A stretch of DNA of 20,824 nt from a virus: the IMG/VR virus record IMGVR_UViG_3300046820_000838, positions 1-20,824 of that record; one strand, 5' to 3'. Both the position numbers and the translations under genes were made by a program. This document shows positions 10,824 to 16,389 of the stretch, one piece after another. The notes under the pieces were generated by a model. That model was not told where the DNA came from. It saw nothing but the letters and a program-made list of their open reading frames with translations, and made no database searches. Position 1 is the first letter of the stretch; each line of letters opens with the position of its first letter.

Positions 10824-10988
10824 ATGACCCAAACAATGAGAACGATTGATGAATTAGTTAATGAGATGTACATGGACAATGAGGCACATCTCGAATATAT
10901 GGAAAATATGAACGGTGGGGATTGTGATTGTAACATCCACACTACCCTAAATACAATAGTCAAATACTGGTGGGATGAGGAGAACTAA
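10824..10988 (+). CDS. 54-aa acidic hypothetical protein
   Basis: The frame is open from 10752, but ATG 10824, one base after the previous stop, avoids a long overlap. The sequence is acidic and Met-rich, with CDC around residue 35 and a Trp-Trp near the C-terminus. TAATG-coupled to the next gene. No family recognised. Confidence 0.6.
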   Translation: MTQTMRTIDELVNEMYMDNEAHLEYMENMNGGDCDCNIHTTLNTIVKYWWDEEN

Positions 10989-11146
10989 TGCTAGGTTATA
11001 CTAAAGAAGATTTAGATACTATGATTGAATCTATTGCTACCGCTCTACTTTTGGTAGATGATACAAATGACCCTTGGCTACATGGAAACTTAAGTAGAAC
11101 TAAGGAGTTTCTTGAAGGCCTATGGGCAGAAGGGTACTTTGACTAA
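10988..11146 (+). CDS. 52-aa helical hypothetical protein
   Basis: The gene is TAATG-coupled on both sides. Two helices (TKEDLDTMIESIATALLL and SRTKEFLEGLWAEG) are joined by DDTNDPWLHGN. The helical-hairpin pattern is similar in kind to the products at 11146, 11531 and 11689. Function unknown. Confidence 0.65.
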   Translation: MLGYTKEDLDTMIESIATALLLVDDTNDPWLHGNLSRTKEFLEGLWAEGYFD

Positions 11147-11295
11147 TGGATTTATTAGATTTTGTTAAAGGTCGTATTGATGAACTAACCCTGCTTCGTG
11201 ATGAGTACCAGGGCGAGGGTGACTATGAGATGGACGACTACTGTGCAGGGGCTATTGATGCCTACGATATTGTCCGAATGAAGTTGGAGGAGTAG
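11146..11295 (+). CDS. 49-aa acidic helical hypothetical protein
   Basis: TAATG start. The N-terminal helix DLLDFVKGRIDELTLL and the C-terminal YCAGAIDAYDIVRMKL form a helical hairpin. The C-terminal G-x-x-x-A-x-x-x-V spacing recurs in the 11689 product (NEGYMDALSSVYAL), perhaps a shared small fold. Two bases separate it from 11297. Function unknown. Confidence 0.65.
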   Translation: MDLLDFVKGRIDELTLLRDEYQGEGDYEMDDYCAGAIDAYDIVRMKLEE

Positions 11296-11296
11296 T

Positions 11297-11527
11297 ATGT
11301 GGAGCAAGTATACCTTTGTCTGTGATCCTGAAGAGTGTGACGCTCTTGTAGAGTTTACTGCCAGGGATGGCTTTGGCTTTCCCCTGGGGGTAGTGGAGAT
11401 GACCTGTGCCTGTGGCAGGAAGTTAAACTATATTAGTTATGAAGAGGCCTATGCTCCGATCATCACAGATGTGAGCAAGGTCACACCCCGTACAGTTGTA
11501 AAAATCAATACGAACCCCTATAATTAA
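11297..11527 (+). CDS. 76-aa hypothetical protein with cysteine motifs
   Basis: GTTGGAGGAG lies upstream. C9 and C14, then CAC at 37-39, could bind zinc. The middle is beta-rich (LVEFTARDGFGFPLGVVEM). The last codons (TAT AAT) contain the -10 hexamer of the next, leaderless gene. Function unknown. Confidence 0.7.
   Translation: MWSKYTFVCDPEECDALVEFTARDGFGFPLGVVEMTCACGRKLNYISYEEAYAPIITDVSKVTPRTVVKINTNPYN
11496..11524 (+). promoter_or_regulatory. Leaderless promoter inside the 3' end of 11297
   Basis: TTGTAA (11496-11501), 17 bp, TATAAT (11519-11524), then 6 nt and ATG 11531. Confidence 0.7.
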
Positions 11528-11530
11528 TAT

Positions 11531-11686
11531 ATGGACCTAAACACATTTATCGAATACATTAAACTGCACCTAATCAGTCTTGAACAAGACCTTGAAGAAA
11601 ACCCTTCGTCTATCCATGTGGTAGATATCGAGGGACAAATCTATGCTACCAAACATCTTTTGTCAGTGGCAGAGGGTAGAATATAA
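11531..11686 (+). CDS. 51-aa helical protein, leaderless
   Basis: The ATG lies 6 nt after a consensus TATAAT, with no Shine-Dalgarno. The protein is two helices (FIEYIKLHLISLEQDLEEN and GQIYATKHLLSVAEG) around SSIHVVDIE. Similar small helical proteins flank it. Function unknown. Confidence 0.65.
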   Translation: MDLNTFIEYIKLHLISLEQDLEENPSSIHVVDIEGQIYATKHLLSVAEGRI

Positions 11687-11688
11687 TT

Positions 11689-11970
11689 ATGGAAACGACA
11701 CAACTAGACCCAAGACTGCAAAAACTCGTAGACCTAGGGGAATCAGGAACTGATATCCTCCATGGCGAACTTAAGAATATGATGTATGAGTGTGAGAAGA
11801 TACTCGTGCCTCTGCTGGAGAACTCTAATGAACTTGGCTCTGATGAGGAGTATGACGATACAGTAGAGCGCTTATATAATGAAGGATACATGGACGCTTT
11901 GTCTAGTGTCTATGCTCTTACATATCAACTAGCCTTTGCTATCAGTGACAGGATAAAGAACAATGGATAA
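11689..11970 (+). CDS. 93-aa acidic helical protein, leaderless
   Basis: TAGAAT (11677-11682) ends 6 nt before the ATG. A nearer TATAAT is too close to act, and no good -35 is seen. The protein is acidic and helical with a GYMDALSSVYALTYQLAFAI C-terminal helix that is moderately hydrophobic but not clearly a membrane span. It overlaps the next gene by 8 nt. Function unknown. Confidence 0.7.
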   Translation: METTQLDPRLQKLVDLGESGTDILHGELKNMMYECEKILVPLLENSNELGSDEEYDDTVERLYNEGYMDALSSVYALTYQLAFAISDRIKNNG

Positions 11971-12406
11971 CTTTATTGAAATGGATTTTGATGAGTGGGT
12001 TGATACCTACAAGCCAATCATTAATCATATAGATGAACATGCTTCATTCGACAATGGTGATGGTGGCATTATGTTTGAAACCTATGGCGATGAGGTAGAG
12101 TTTGTTAAGTCTCAGGACCCCGCCAAAATCTGGATGTATGGGGATGGCGACGACGGTGGTTCATATATCTGGTCTGGCTGGGGATTTGTAAACAGATTAG
12201 GATACTTTATTACTGAAGTACCATGCCCACCTGACACGACCATTCAAATCCGTGTCAGTTATAACTGGTTCTACTGTGAAAACTGTAGCGCTGAGTTTGA
12301 GGACCCTGATAATATAATCAGAGATGCATTTGATGATGAGGACTTGCAAAAATGTCCCGAATGTGCTACACTTGAAGAAATGACCCTAGTAGGATTGGAG
12401 AAATAA
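11963..12406 (+). CDS. 147-aa conserved phage protein with C-terminal zinc ribbon
   Basis: It overlaps the previous gene by 8 nt and is joined to the next by TAATG. The N-terminal part (1-90) is rich in Asp, Gly and Trp (ETYGDEVEFV, YGDGDDGGSYIWSGWGF). The C-terminal part has CENC (about 105-108) and CPEC (about 131-134), a zinc ribbon. I associate this type with phage proteins of unknown function. The domain order suggests a zinc-stabilised binding protein, which is inference. Confidence 0.75.
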   Translation: MDNFIEMDFDEWVDTYKPIINHIDEHASFDNGDGGIMFETYGDEVEFVKSQDPAKIWMYGDGDDGGSYIWSGWGFVNRLGYFITEVPCPPDTTIQIRVSYNWFYCENCSAEFEDPDNIIRDAFDDEDLQKCPECATLEEMTLVGLEK

Positions 12407-12738
12407 TGGCAATTGATAGTTTCGATAATGTTGTCTTAGCAGGACACATTGGAGTTGATTCAGGACAGATAATGATTGGTGACCCTTGCTATCTAGATGG
12501 CTGGGACAACAATGTGGGCGAGGAGTGGAACCCCGAAGGCAAGGAAGGTCAGTATTGCTACCAAGGTGTGTCCGCTACTACAATTAGAGATAACTACGGA
12601 CAGATTGGCGGCGGTCTTGCTGTTGCTATGAGCACAGGCTATGGCGATGGTCAATACCCTGTTTATGTTCAGTTAGATAGTGAAGGCCGTGTTGTTCTAG
12701 CGGTAATCGATTTCAATGATGTATTGTTAGGAGAGTAA
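12406..12738 (+). CDS. 110-aa conserved protein with GDPCYL and GYGDGQYPVY motifs
   Basis: TAATG start. The sequence has VDSGQIMIGDPCYLDGW (17-33) and later STGYGDGQYPVYVQLDSEGR. This is a compact beta-rich domain pattern seen in small phage and bacterial proteins of unknown function. I am not sure of the Pfam name. No catalytic residues are assigned. It is in an operon with 11963 and 12741. Confidence 0.75.
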   Translation: MAIDSFDNVVLAGHIGVDSGQIMIGDPCYLDGWDNNVGEEWNPEGKEGQYCYQGVSATTIRDNYGQIGGGLAVAMSTGYGDGQYPVYVQLDSEGRVVLAVIDFNDVLLGE

Positions 12739-12740
12739 TA

Positions 12741-13106
12741 ATGGGAGCAAGGATCAACTTTATATTTAAAGAGTCAGACACTCGACCTGCAGTTGTACTC
12801 TACAGCCACTGGGGTGAGACTGAATGGCAGCGGGACATAGCAATGGCCCTGCAGCATGCTAAGCCTAGATGGATTGATGACTCATATGCTACCCGCATGA
12901 TGATTAGTTATCTTATTCAGGATTCAGTCCTAGAAGAAACAGGCTTTGGAATTTATGCAGTTAACGGCCCTAACTATGAATTAGGCGATACCACTGTAGT
13001 CATCGACTTTTGGAATAAGACTGTTTATGAGGTGGGCTCCAGCACACATGTCAACTGGAATAATTTCATAGCAGCATACGCACCAAGTTTAGTTGAGCAA
13101 GTCTAG
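12741..13106 (+). CDS. 121-aa conserved phage protein (MGARINFIFKESD type)
   Basis: TAGGAGAG precedes the start. The protein begins MGARINFIFKESDTRPAVV, then YSHWGETEWQRDIA, SYATRMMISYLIQD and ETGFGIYAVN, a pattern I recognise from conserved phage proteins of unknown function. It is soluble, alpha/beta and 121 residues, about the usual length. It is the last gene of the unit, and the stop codon is inside a hairpin (13102-13123) followed by a terminator. Confidence 0.75.
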   Translation: MGARINFIFKESDTRPAVVLYSHWGETEWQRDIAMALQHAKPRWIDDSYATRMMISYLIQDSVLEETGFGIYAVNGPNYELGDTTVVIDFWNKTVYEVGSSTHVNWNNFIAAYAPSLVEQV

Positions 13107-13174
13107 AGATTGGGTCCTCTAGATTAATAGGGTGGGAAGGGCAGGCGTGGGGCTTGCTCTTTCCCCCACTTTTT
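13102..13174 (+). terminator. Double terminator; first hairpin contains the stop codon
   Basis: TCTAGAG (13102-13108) pairs with CTCTAGA (13117-13123), and the stop TAG is within the left arm. Then a GC-rich imperfect stem (13132-13170, GTGGGAA...TTTCCCCCAC) is followed by TTTTT. The second is a good intrinsic terminator. Confidence 0.8.
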
Positions 13175-13182
13175 GATACAAT
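13154..13182 (+). promoter_or_regulatory. Promoter of 13200 embedded in the terminator
   Basis: TTGCTC (13154-13159) inside the terminator stem, 17 bp, TACAAT (13177-13182). A leader of about 11 nt carries GGGAG before ATG 13200. Confidence 0.6.
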
Positions 13183-13199
13183 AGATACAAGGGAGAACT

Positions 13200-13406
13200 A
13201 TGCGAATAAGCAGACGAGTCACAGAAGAAGAAAAGGTTGCCAACAGAATTGGTAACATGGTTTCAGACCTTCGTGTTGATTTGGAATTGGTCGGGGAATA
13301 CTTAGCCAAGTCCCAACCTTATGTAGTCTATAACCGATTACAGACAATTGCAGAGTCAGCAAAAGAAACTAAGGAAGGTACAAACTATGCTTACAACAAC
13401 CTTTGA
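13200..13406 (+). CDS. 68-aa basic helical protein
   Basis: GGGAG lies 4 nt before the ATG. A basic N-terminus (RISRRVTEEEKVANRIGNMV) leads into a long helix with LRVDLELVGEYLAKSQPYVVY. It may be a DNA-binding or DNA-associated protein, which is inference. It overlaps the next gene by 20 nt. The type is familiar from small phage proteins of unknown function. Confidence 0.7.
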   Translation: MRISRRVTEEEKVANRIGNMVSDLRVDLELVGEYLAKSQPYVVYNRLQTIAESAKETKEGTNYAYNNL

Positions 13407-13647
13407 GAACAAGGCTTTCATCTTGGGGCAACTGTGGATTAACTACAAGGCTGAAGATGAGTGGATTGATTTCTTTATTTATAACGATTTAGGTTTGCCA
13501 CTTGCTTTCGCATTTGCCGAGGGTATCATCAATCACACACCAACACTTGAACAGTATGTAAACGAAACATGGGATTTGTTTATTGAAGGTTTGGGAATTG
13601 AGGATGAAGGGTTTGAAGATATTCAAGATTTGTTAGAGGACGACTAG
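13387..13647 (+). CDS. 86-aa conserved phage protein (ILGQLWINYK type)
   Basis: The frame extends to 13348, but AAGGAAGG correctly precedes ATG 13387. The protein has FENKAFILGQLWINYK (6-21), YNDLGLPLAFAFAEGII (~33-49) and a C-terminal acidic tail. I associate this pattern with widely distributed small phage proteins of unknown function. It is the last gene of its unit, with a GAAA-loop hairpin 4 bp after the stop. Confidence 0.8.
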   Translation: MLTTTFENKAFILGQLWINYKAEDEWIDFFIYNDLGLPLAFAFAEGIINHTPTLEQYVNETWDLFIEGLGIEDEGFEDIQDLLEDD

Positions 13648-13651
13648 TCCT

Positions 13652-13663
13652 GCCCGAAAGGGC
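13652..13663 (+). terminator. GAAA-tetraloop hairpin
   Basis: GCCC-GAAA-GGGC, perfect and immediately followed by CCACGTG. It lies 4 bp after the stop at 13647. No T-run. Confidence 0.55.
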
Positions 13664-13816
13664 CCACGTGACATATTTTGATCAATTTGTCAAACCTCAT
13701 TTCCAAAAGACATTACGATCCAAACCAAAAAATCCCCAAACCAAGACATTACGAACCCTCAAAACTTTCCCCCTGCTGAACTTATACCATATCAAACCAG
13801 GTTTGTCAAACCATGT

Positions 13817-13822
13817 TATAAT
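13817..13822 (+). promoter_or_regulatory. Leaderless -10 for 13829
   Basis: TATAAT followed by 6 nt and ATG. No good -35 at 16-18 bp. CAAACCAGG and TTGTCAAACC lie just upstream. Confidence 0.5.
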
Positions 13823-13828
13823 TATATT

Positions 13829-14050
13829 ATGAGTCCAAGACATTTATCAAACCTTAGACAATCAGATCCTATTGCATATCGAAAAGGAGAAGACCAGGTT
13901 TGGAATACCTTTGTCTCTATTACTCATAAGGTTGGTTTGTCTAATTTCTTTTCATTTACCCCCGATTTTTTGAGGGACCGTGAGATTGAGCAGGCCACAG
14001 GCCGCTTCGCCGAGGGCGAAATCCCAGGGGATCAAGACCAAACCATATAA
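13829..14050 (+). CDS. 73-aa hypothetical protein, leaderless
   Basis: The ATG lies 6 nt after TATAAT with no Shine-Dalgarno. The product is polar (MSPRHLSNLRQSDPIAYRKG) with a central aromatic stretch (LSNFFSFTPDFLRDRE) and an acidic, Gly-rich tail. It is the only gene between 13648 and 14474 and sits inside the CAAACC repeat region, so it might encode a protein that acts there. That is only an idea from position. Moderately confident it is a gene. Confidence 0.5.
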   Translation: MSPRHLSNLRQSDPIAYRKGEDQVWNTFVSITHKVGLSNFFSFTPDFLRDREIEQATGRFAEGEIPGDQDQTI

Positions 14051-14145
14051 CTTCTACCCCCTATAGAATAACAAACCATTTCTCCTTGGTTTCTAGAAAA
14101 ACCATAATAGTTTTATTAAAAAACATTACGATATTGGCAAATTTT

Positions 14146-14170
14146 CCCCTGGTTTGGGGATATTTTTTTT
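14146..14170 (+). terminator. Intrinsic terminator
   Basis: CCCC-TGGTTT-GGGG (14146-14159) followed by ATA and a run of eight T. It separates the 13829 gene from the tandem promoters that follow. Confidence 0.65.
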
Positions 14171-14183
14171 GCATAAAATGGGC

Positions 14184-14212
14184 TTGACAAACCATCGTTT
14201 ACGATGTATAAT
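14184..14212 (+). promoter_or_regulatory. Tandem promoter 1, perfect consensus
   Basis: TTGACA (14184-14189), 17 bp, TATAAT (14207-14212). No gene of more than a few codons follows. Confidence 0.85.
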
Positions 14213-14235
14213 GCCCAAACCATGCATATCAAGGT

Positions 14236-14264
14236 TTGACAGATATGAAGGTTTGCGCTATAAT
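14236..14264 (+). promoter_or_regulatory. Tandem promoter 2, perfect consensus
   Basis: TTGACA (14236-14241), 17 bp, TATAAT (14259-14264), then 6 nt and an ATG (14271) that opens only five codons before TAG. AAGGTTTG occurs three times within 50 bp. Confidence 0.85.
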
Positions 14265-14302
14265 CCCGCTATGAAGGTTTGGGGATAGGAAGGTTTTTCG
14301 GT

Positions 14303-14331
14303 TTGACATTACGAACGCCTTATGGTATAGG
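14303..14331 (+). promoter_or_regulatory. Tandem promoter 3
   Basis: TTGACA (14303-14308), 17 bp, TATAGG (14326-14331), reading into the 10-bp repeats and DnaA-like boxes. Confidence 0.7.
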
Positions 14332-14339
14332 GCTCCCTA

Positions 14340-14369
14340 CTCCACTATCCTCCACTTCACTCCACTTCT
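14340..14369 (+). repeat. Three 10-bp tandem repeats
   Basis: CTCCACTATC, CTCCACTTCA, CTCCACTTCT in direct succession, one repeat per helical turn. Iteron-like. Confidence 0.7.
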
Positions 14370-14403
14370 ACCCTATCTATTTAAATAATCAGTAACATTT
14401 ATC

Positions 14404-14456
14404 TGTGGATAACTTGTGGATAACTATGACATTTCTAGCCTATTGGTTGTGGATAA
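14404..14456. promoter_or_regulatory. Three phased DnaA-box-like 9-mers
   Basis: TGTGGATAA at 14404-14412, 14415-14423 and 14448-14456, all in the same orientation, spaced 11 and 33 bp (one and three helical turns). A further copy lies in the next gene at 14885-14893. Confidence 0.6.
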
Positions 14457-14462
14457 CTGTGA

Positions 14463-14468
14463 TAGAAT
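14463..14468 (+). promoter_or_regulatory. Leaderless -10 for 14475
   Basis: TAGAAT followed by 6 nt and ATG 14475. The third DnaA-like box lies where the promoter spacer would be. No clear -35. Confidence 0.5.
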
Positions 14469-14474
14469 TAACAC

Positions 14475-15056
14475 ATGCAGTATTCCAAAATGATCCACGA
14501 CTACTCAATAGTCACCCTACCTAGGGTTGGGTCTAACTACTTTCAAGACAGAATATTCCAACACACAGGAGTCCTTGTCCAAAGATTTCACAGGGTACAA
14601 AGTAACAAAATGATAACAATAGTAAGAGACCCTATAGAACTTATGACATCAGAACTAACCATGAGATCATTCTTTGACAAAACCATCATAGACAAAATCC
14701 AAACCAAACAATGGCAAGAAACCGTACTAACCAACTTCAACAGTTATCTATCTGGCATAGACGACATGGCTATAGCCAATAGGTTTGATATCGTCATAGA
14801 CTATAGGACCCTAGTAGATTTTCCATTTGAGACAACAAAGGCTGTATGCGATAGGATAGGGCTTGAGATAACAAACCATGAGTATGTGGATAACCGCCTA
14901 AGAGACTATACAGAGCATAACCATATCCTATCTAGCAAAAGGGTTCAGGAGTATGACCAGATAAAGGAATATGTCCTAGGCCTAGACCTTACACAAATGT
15001 ATAGATTCTATAACACATTACTTGCCAAGTGCATAGAAGTTCCTGGTATACTGTAA
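14475..15056 (+). CDS. Sulfotransferase-like P-loop protein
   Basis: This 193-aa protein has the two nucleotide-binding signatures of PAPS-dependent sulfotransferases. One is an N-terminal TLPRVGSNYF (14-23), matching the 5'-phosphosulfate loop. The other is IVRDPIELMTSE (49-60), matching the 3'-phosphate motif with a conserved Arg and Ser. A strand IVIDYRTLVDFP follows. It is shorter than typical sulfotransferases (about 250-300 aa), so it may be a minimal form. The acceptor is unknown; phage or host surface glycans are a guess. ATG at 14475, leaderless. A TATACT in its last codons serves the next gene. Confidence 0.7.
   Translation: MQYSKMIHDYSIVTLPRVGSNYFQDRIFQHTGVLVQRFHRVQSNKMITIVRDPIELMTSELTMRSFFDKTIIDKIQTKQWQETVLTNFNSYLSGIDDMAIANRFDIVIDYRTLVDFPFETTKAVCDRIGLEITNHEYVDNRLRDYTEHNHILSSKRVQEYDQIKEYVLGLDLTQMYRFYNTLLAKCIEVPGIL
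15047..15052 (+). promoter_or_regulatory. Leaderless -10 for 15059
   Basis: TATACT followed by 6 nt and ATG 15059, inside the end of the sulfotransferase-like gene. A TTGCCA (15022-15027) lies 19 bp upstream. Confidence 0.5.
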
Positions 15057-15058
15057 TT

Positions 15059-15157
15059 ATGCTAAATGTTCTATGCTTCAACTGTGGGGGTATGTATCAG
15101 GTACCCTATGGCACAAAAGAGATTACGAAGCAGTGTCCAAAATGCCAGGGCAAATAA
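15059..15157 (+). CDS. 32-aa zinc-ribbon microprotein
   Basis: The ATG is 6 nt after TATACT and no Shine-Dalgarno is present. Cysteines C6, C9, C26 and C29 with CFNCGG and CPKCQG form a complete zinc ribbon, the whole protein being little more than the zinc knuckles. The aromatic strand MYQVPYG joins them. It ends 3 bp before the stop of the convergent gene at 15161. Function unknown. Confidence 0.65.
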   Translation: MLNVLCFNCGGMYQVPYGTKEITKQCPKCQGK

Positions 15158-15160
15158 AGA

Positions 15161-15475
15161 TTACGATAGGTCCTTTATAGCCCTATTGACCATACGGATC
15201 AAACCTTTTCTGGTTATCTTCGACGCATCAAATGTCTCCGTGTAACCGCCTTGTGGCATATCTGCTTTATCTAGGAAATAGCCATGCTTCTTAGTGAGTG
15301 TATTTACTACTAGGGTTTCTACGGCTCTTGCTCGATCCCGTTGCGAAAACGCCCAATACTTGATCAATATCCAACCCTTGGTCCTATGGCTTGCAAACCT
15401 TCTACCTGACACATCTGATATACCTATTTTGACAGCCTTATACACAGGACTGTATAGTATATATAATAGGGTCAT
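15161..15475 (-). CDS. GIY-YIG-like nuclease-fold protein (T5orf172/MUG113 type)
   Basis: The frame opens at 15529, but TATAAT (15487-15482 on the minus strand) plus 6 nt points to ATG 15475, giving 104 aa. The sequence TLLYILYSPVYKAVKIGIS is followed by GRRFASHRTKGW, a Glu in the following helix (AVETLVV) and DMPQGGYTETF. This resembles the T5orf172/MUG113 branch of the GIY-YIG superfamily. The Arg and Glu of the fold are visible, so nuclease activity is possible, but many such phage proteins are uncharacterised. Confidence 0.7.
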   Translation of the reverse strand: MTLLYILYSPVYKAVKIGISDVSGRRFASHRTKGWILIKYWAFSQRDRARAVETLVVNTLTKKHGYFLDKADMPQGGYTETFDASKITRKGLIRMVNRAIKDLS

Positions 15476-15481
15476 TAGTCT

Positions 15482-15487
15482 ATTATA
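15482..15487 (-). promoter_or_regulatory. Leaderless -10 for the minus gene 15475
   Basis: On the minus strand TATAAT is followed by 6 nt and ATG 15475. It is back to back with the plus promoter at 15489, and the two -10/-35 regions share about 40 bp. Confidence 0.55.
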
Positions 15488-15488
15488 C

Positions 15489-15517
15489 TTGACTTCCCCC
15501 GCCAAAATCGCTATACT
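15489..15517 (+). promoter_or_regulatory. Leaderless promoter for 15524
   Basis: TTGACT (15489-15494), 17 bp, TATACT (15512-15517), then 6 nt and ATG 15524. Confidence 0.75.
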
Positions 15518-15523
15518 TGATAC

Positions 15524-16000
15524 ATGCAAACATTTCTGCCATCATCAGATTACGAGTACTCTGCCCAAACCCTAGACAATAAGCGCCTAAACAAACAAAT
15601 ATTAGAAGGCTACCAAATTCTCAAGATTCTATCTGGCGCATCTGAGTCTGGTGCTTGGCGTAACCATCCAGCAGTTCTTATGTGGAAAAACTCTGAGTCC
15701 CACCTCATGGACTATATCGATCATATGGTTTACGAAGCAGACTGGCGTGGCATCAGGACTGAGAAGAATGTCCTAAACCTTAAAACCCTAAAGCGTAACT
15801 TTAGCAATATGTGGGGCACCATTACCCCTGTTTGGCAAAAGCCAGAGCATGTTCTTCGTGTTGTTGAAAGCCATAAGGCTAACCTTTATCGTAAGGACCC
15901 TGTGCTTTATCGTTCTTTTAAATCCAATACCGCCAATCCTTGCTGCGATAAGTGTTTATATTATTGGCCAACACATGTTGAAAGATTGATCAAGGTTTGA
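15524..16000 (+). CDS. Conserved phage protein, possibly a DNA glycosylase/endonuclease V-type protein
   Basis: This 158-aa protein has the pattern MQTFLPSSDYEYSAQTLDNK (1-20), KQILEGYQIL, GAWRNHPAVLMW and a C-terminal CCDKCLYYWPTH. I associate this family with actinophage and actinobacterial proteins sometimes annotated as pyrimidine-dimer DNA glycosylase/endonuclease V, though I cannot confirm that activity here. The C-terminal cysteines may bind zinc. The promoter makes a leaderless mRNA, and no Shine-Dalgarno is seen. The -35 of the next promoter lies inside its 3' end. Confidence 0.75.
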   Translation: MQTFLPSSDYEYSAQTLDNKRLNKQILEGYQILKILSGASESGAWRNHPAVLMWKNSESHLMDYIDHMVYEADWRGIRTEKNVLNLKTLKRNFSNMWGTITPVWQKPEHVLRVVESHKANLYRKDPVLYRSFKSNTANPCCDKCLYYWPTHVERLIKV

Positions 16001-16006
16001 TAGACT
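15978..16006 (+). promoter_or_regulatory. Leaderless promoter for 16013
   Basis: TTGAAA (15978-15983), 17 bp, TAGACT (16001-16006), then 6 nt and ATG 16013. Confidence 0.7.
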
Positions 16007-16012
16007 ATGTAT

Positions 16013-16219
16013 ATGATAAACATGGAAATACCTGACCCATTTCAAACCTTTGTAGCCAACAAGTATAAGAACTATAAGGGCTATGTCCACGACTTCTTTT
16101 CTGGCGAATGGTCTTATAATTGCTCTACCTGTAAGGAAGACTTGTTTGCTCCATCCCGCAAAATTATGACAAAGATTAGATTGTTTCATACCCGCAACGA
16201 GTGTCTTGGAGGATACTAA
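16013..16219 (+). CDS. 68-aa hypothetical protein with CxxC
   Basis: There are in-frame ATGs at 16007, 16013 and 16022. The promoter spacing (TAGACT + 6 nt) favours 16013. The protein is aromatic and basic, with CSTC and a late Cys, suggesting a zinc site. TAATG-coupled to the membrane protein at 16219. Function unknown. Confidence 0.65.
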   Translation: MINMEIPDPFQTFVANKYKNYKGYVHDFFSGEWSYNCSTCKEDLFAPSRKIMTKIRLFHTRNECLGGY

Positions 16220-16389
16220 TGGTACACGATAAAGATTTAACAAAAGGAATGCTTAAGGGGATGGCAGTGACTGCTTTGATCTCGCCAGTATTTGGTATTA
16301 GTTTTATAGTTCTATTAGCATTCCCACTTACCTGGCTATTATTTCAAGGCATATATAACTTAGAAAGAGTAGATAATGACACACGATGA
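16219..16389 (+). CDS. 56-aa small membrane protein
   Basis: The frame runs from 16201, but ATG 16219 is the TAATG-coupled start. A charged start (MVHDKDLTKGMLKG) precedes a hydrophobic stretch (~16-45) long enough for one long or two short membrane helices. A short charged tail ends the protein. It overlaps 16376. Function unknown. Confidence 0.7.
   Translation: MVHDKDLTKGMLKGMAVTALISPVFGISFIVLLAFPLTWLLFQGIYNLERVDNDTR

Larger units (their letters stand above)
13680..14310. repeat. Dense CAAACC/GGTTTG repeat region
   Basis: Close to 20 copies of CAAACC or its complement GGTTTG occur in about 630 bp, both between genes and in the short gene 13829-14050. AAGACATTACGA is repeated at 13707-13718 and 13743-13754. 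Several copies overlap promoter elements, such as AAGGTTTGACA at the -35. Confidence 0.7.
14160..14474. other. Candidate replication origin / control region
   Basis: Three tandem sigma-70-type promoters (14184, 14236, 14303) drive no gene for about 170-290 bp. They are followed by three 10-bp tandem repeats CTCCACTWYN (14340-14369), an AT-rich stretch (~14373-14400, TATTTAAATAAT), and three TGTGGATAA boxes (14404, 14415, 14448) spaced by 11 and 33 bp. Iterons, an unwinding element, DnaA boxes and transcription would make an origin of replication. No initiator gene is recognised nearby. Confidence 0.45.

Noticed and set aside
11682-11687. TATAAT as the -10 of gene 11689
   Set aside because: Only 1 nt separates it from the ATG. 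TAGAAT at 11677 has the 6-nt spacing seen elsewhere.
15294-15575. Plus-strand open frame 15294-15575
   Set aside because: It is opposite the GIY-YIG-like gene and crosses the divergent promoters.
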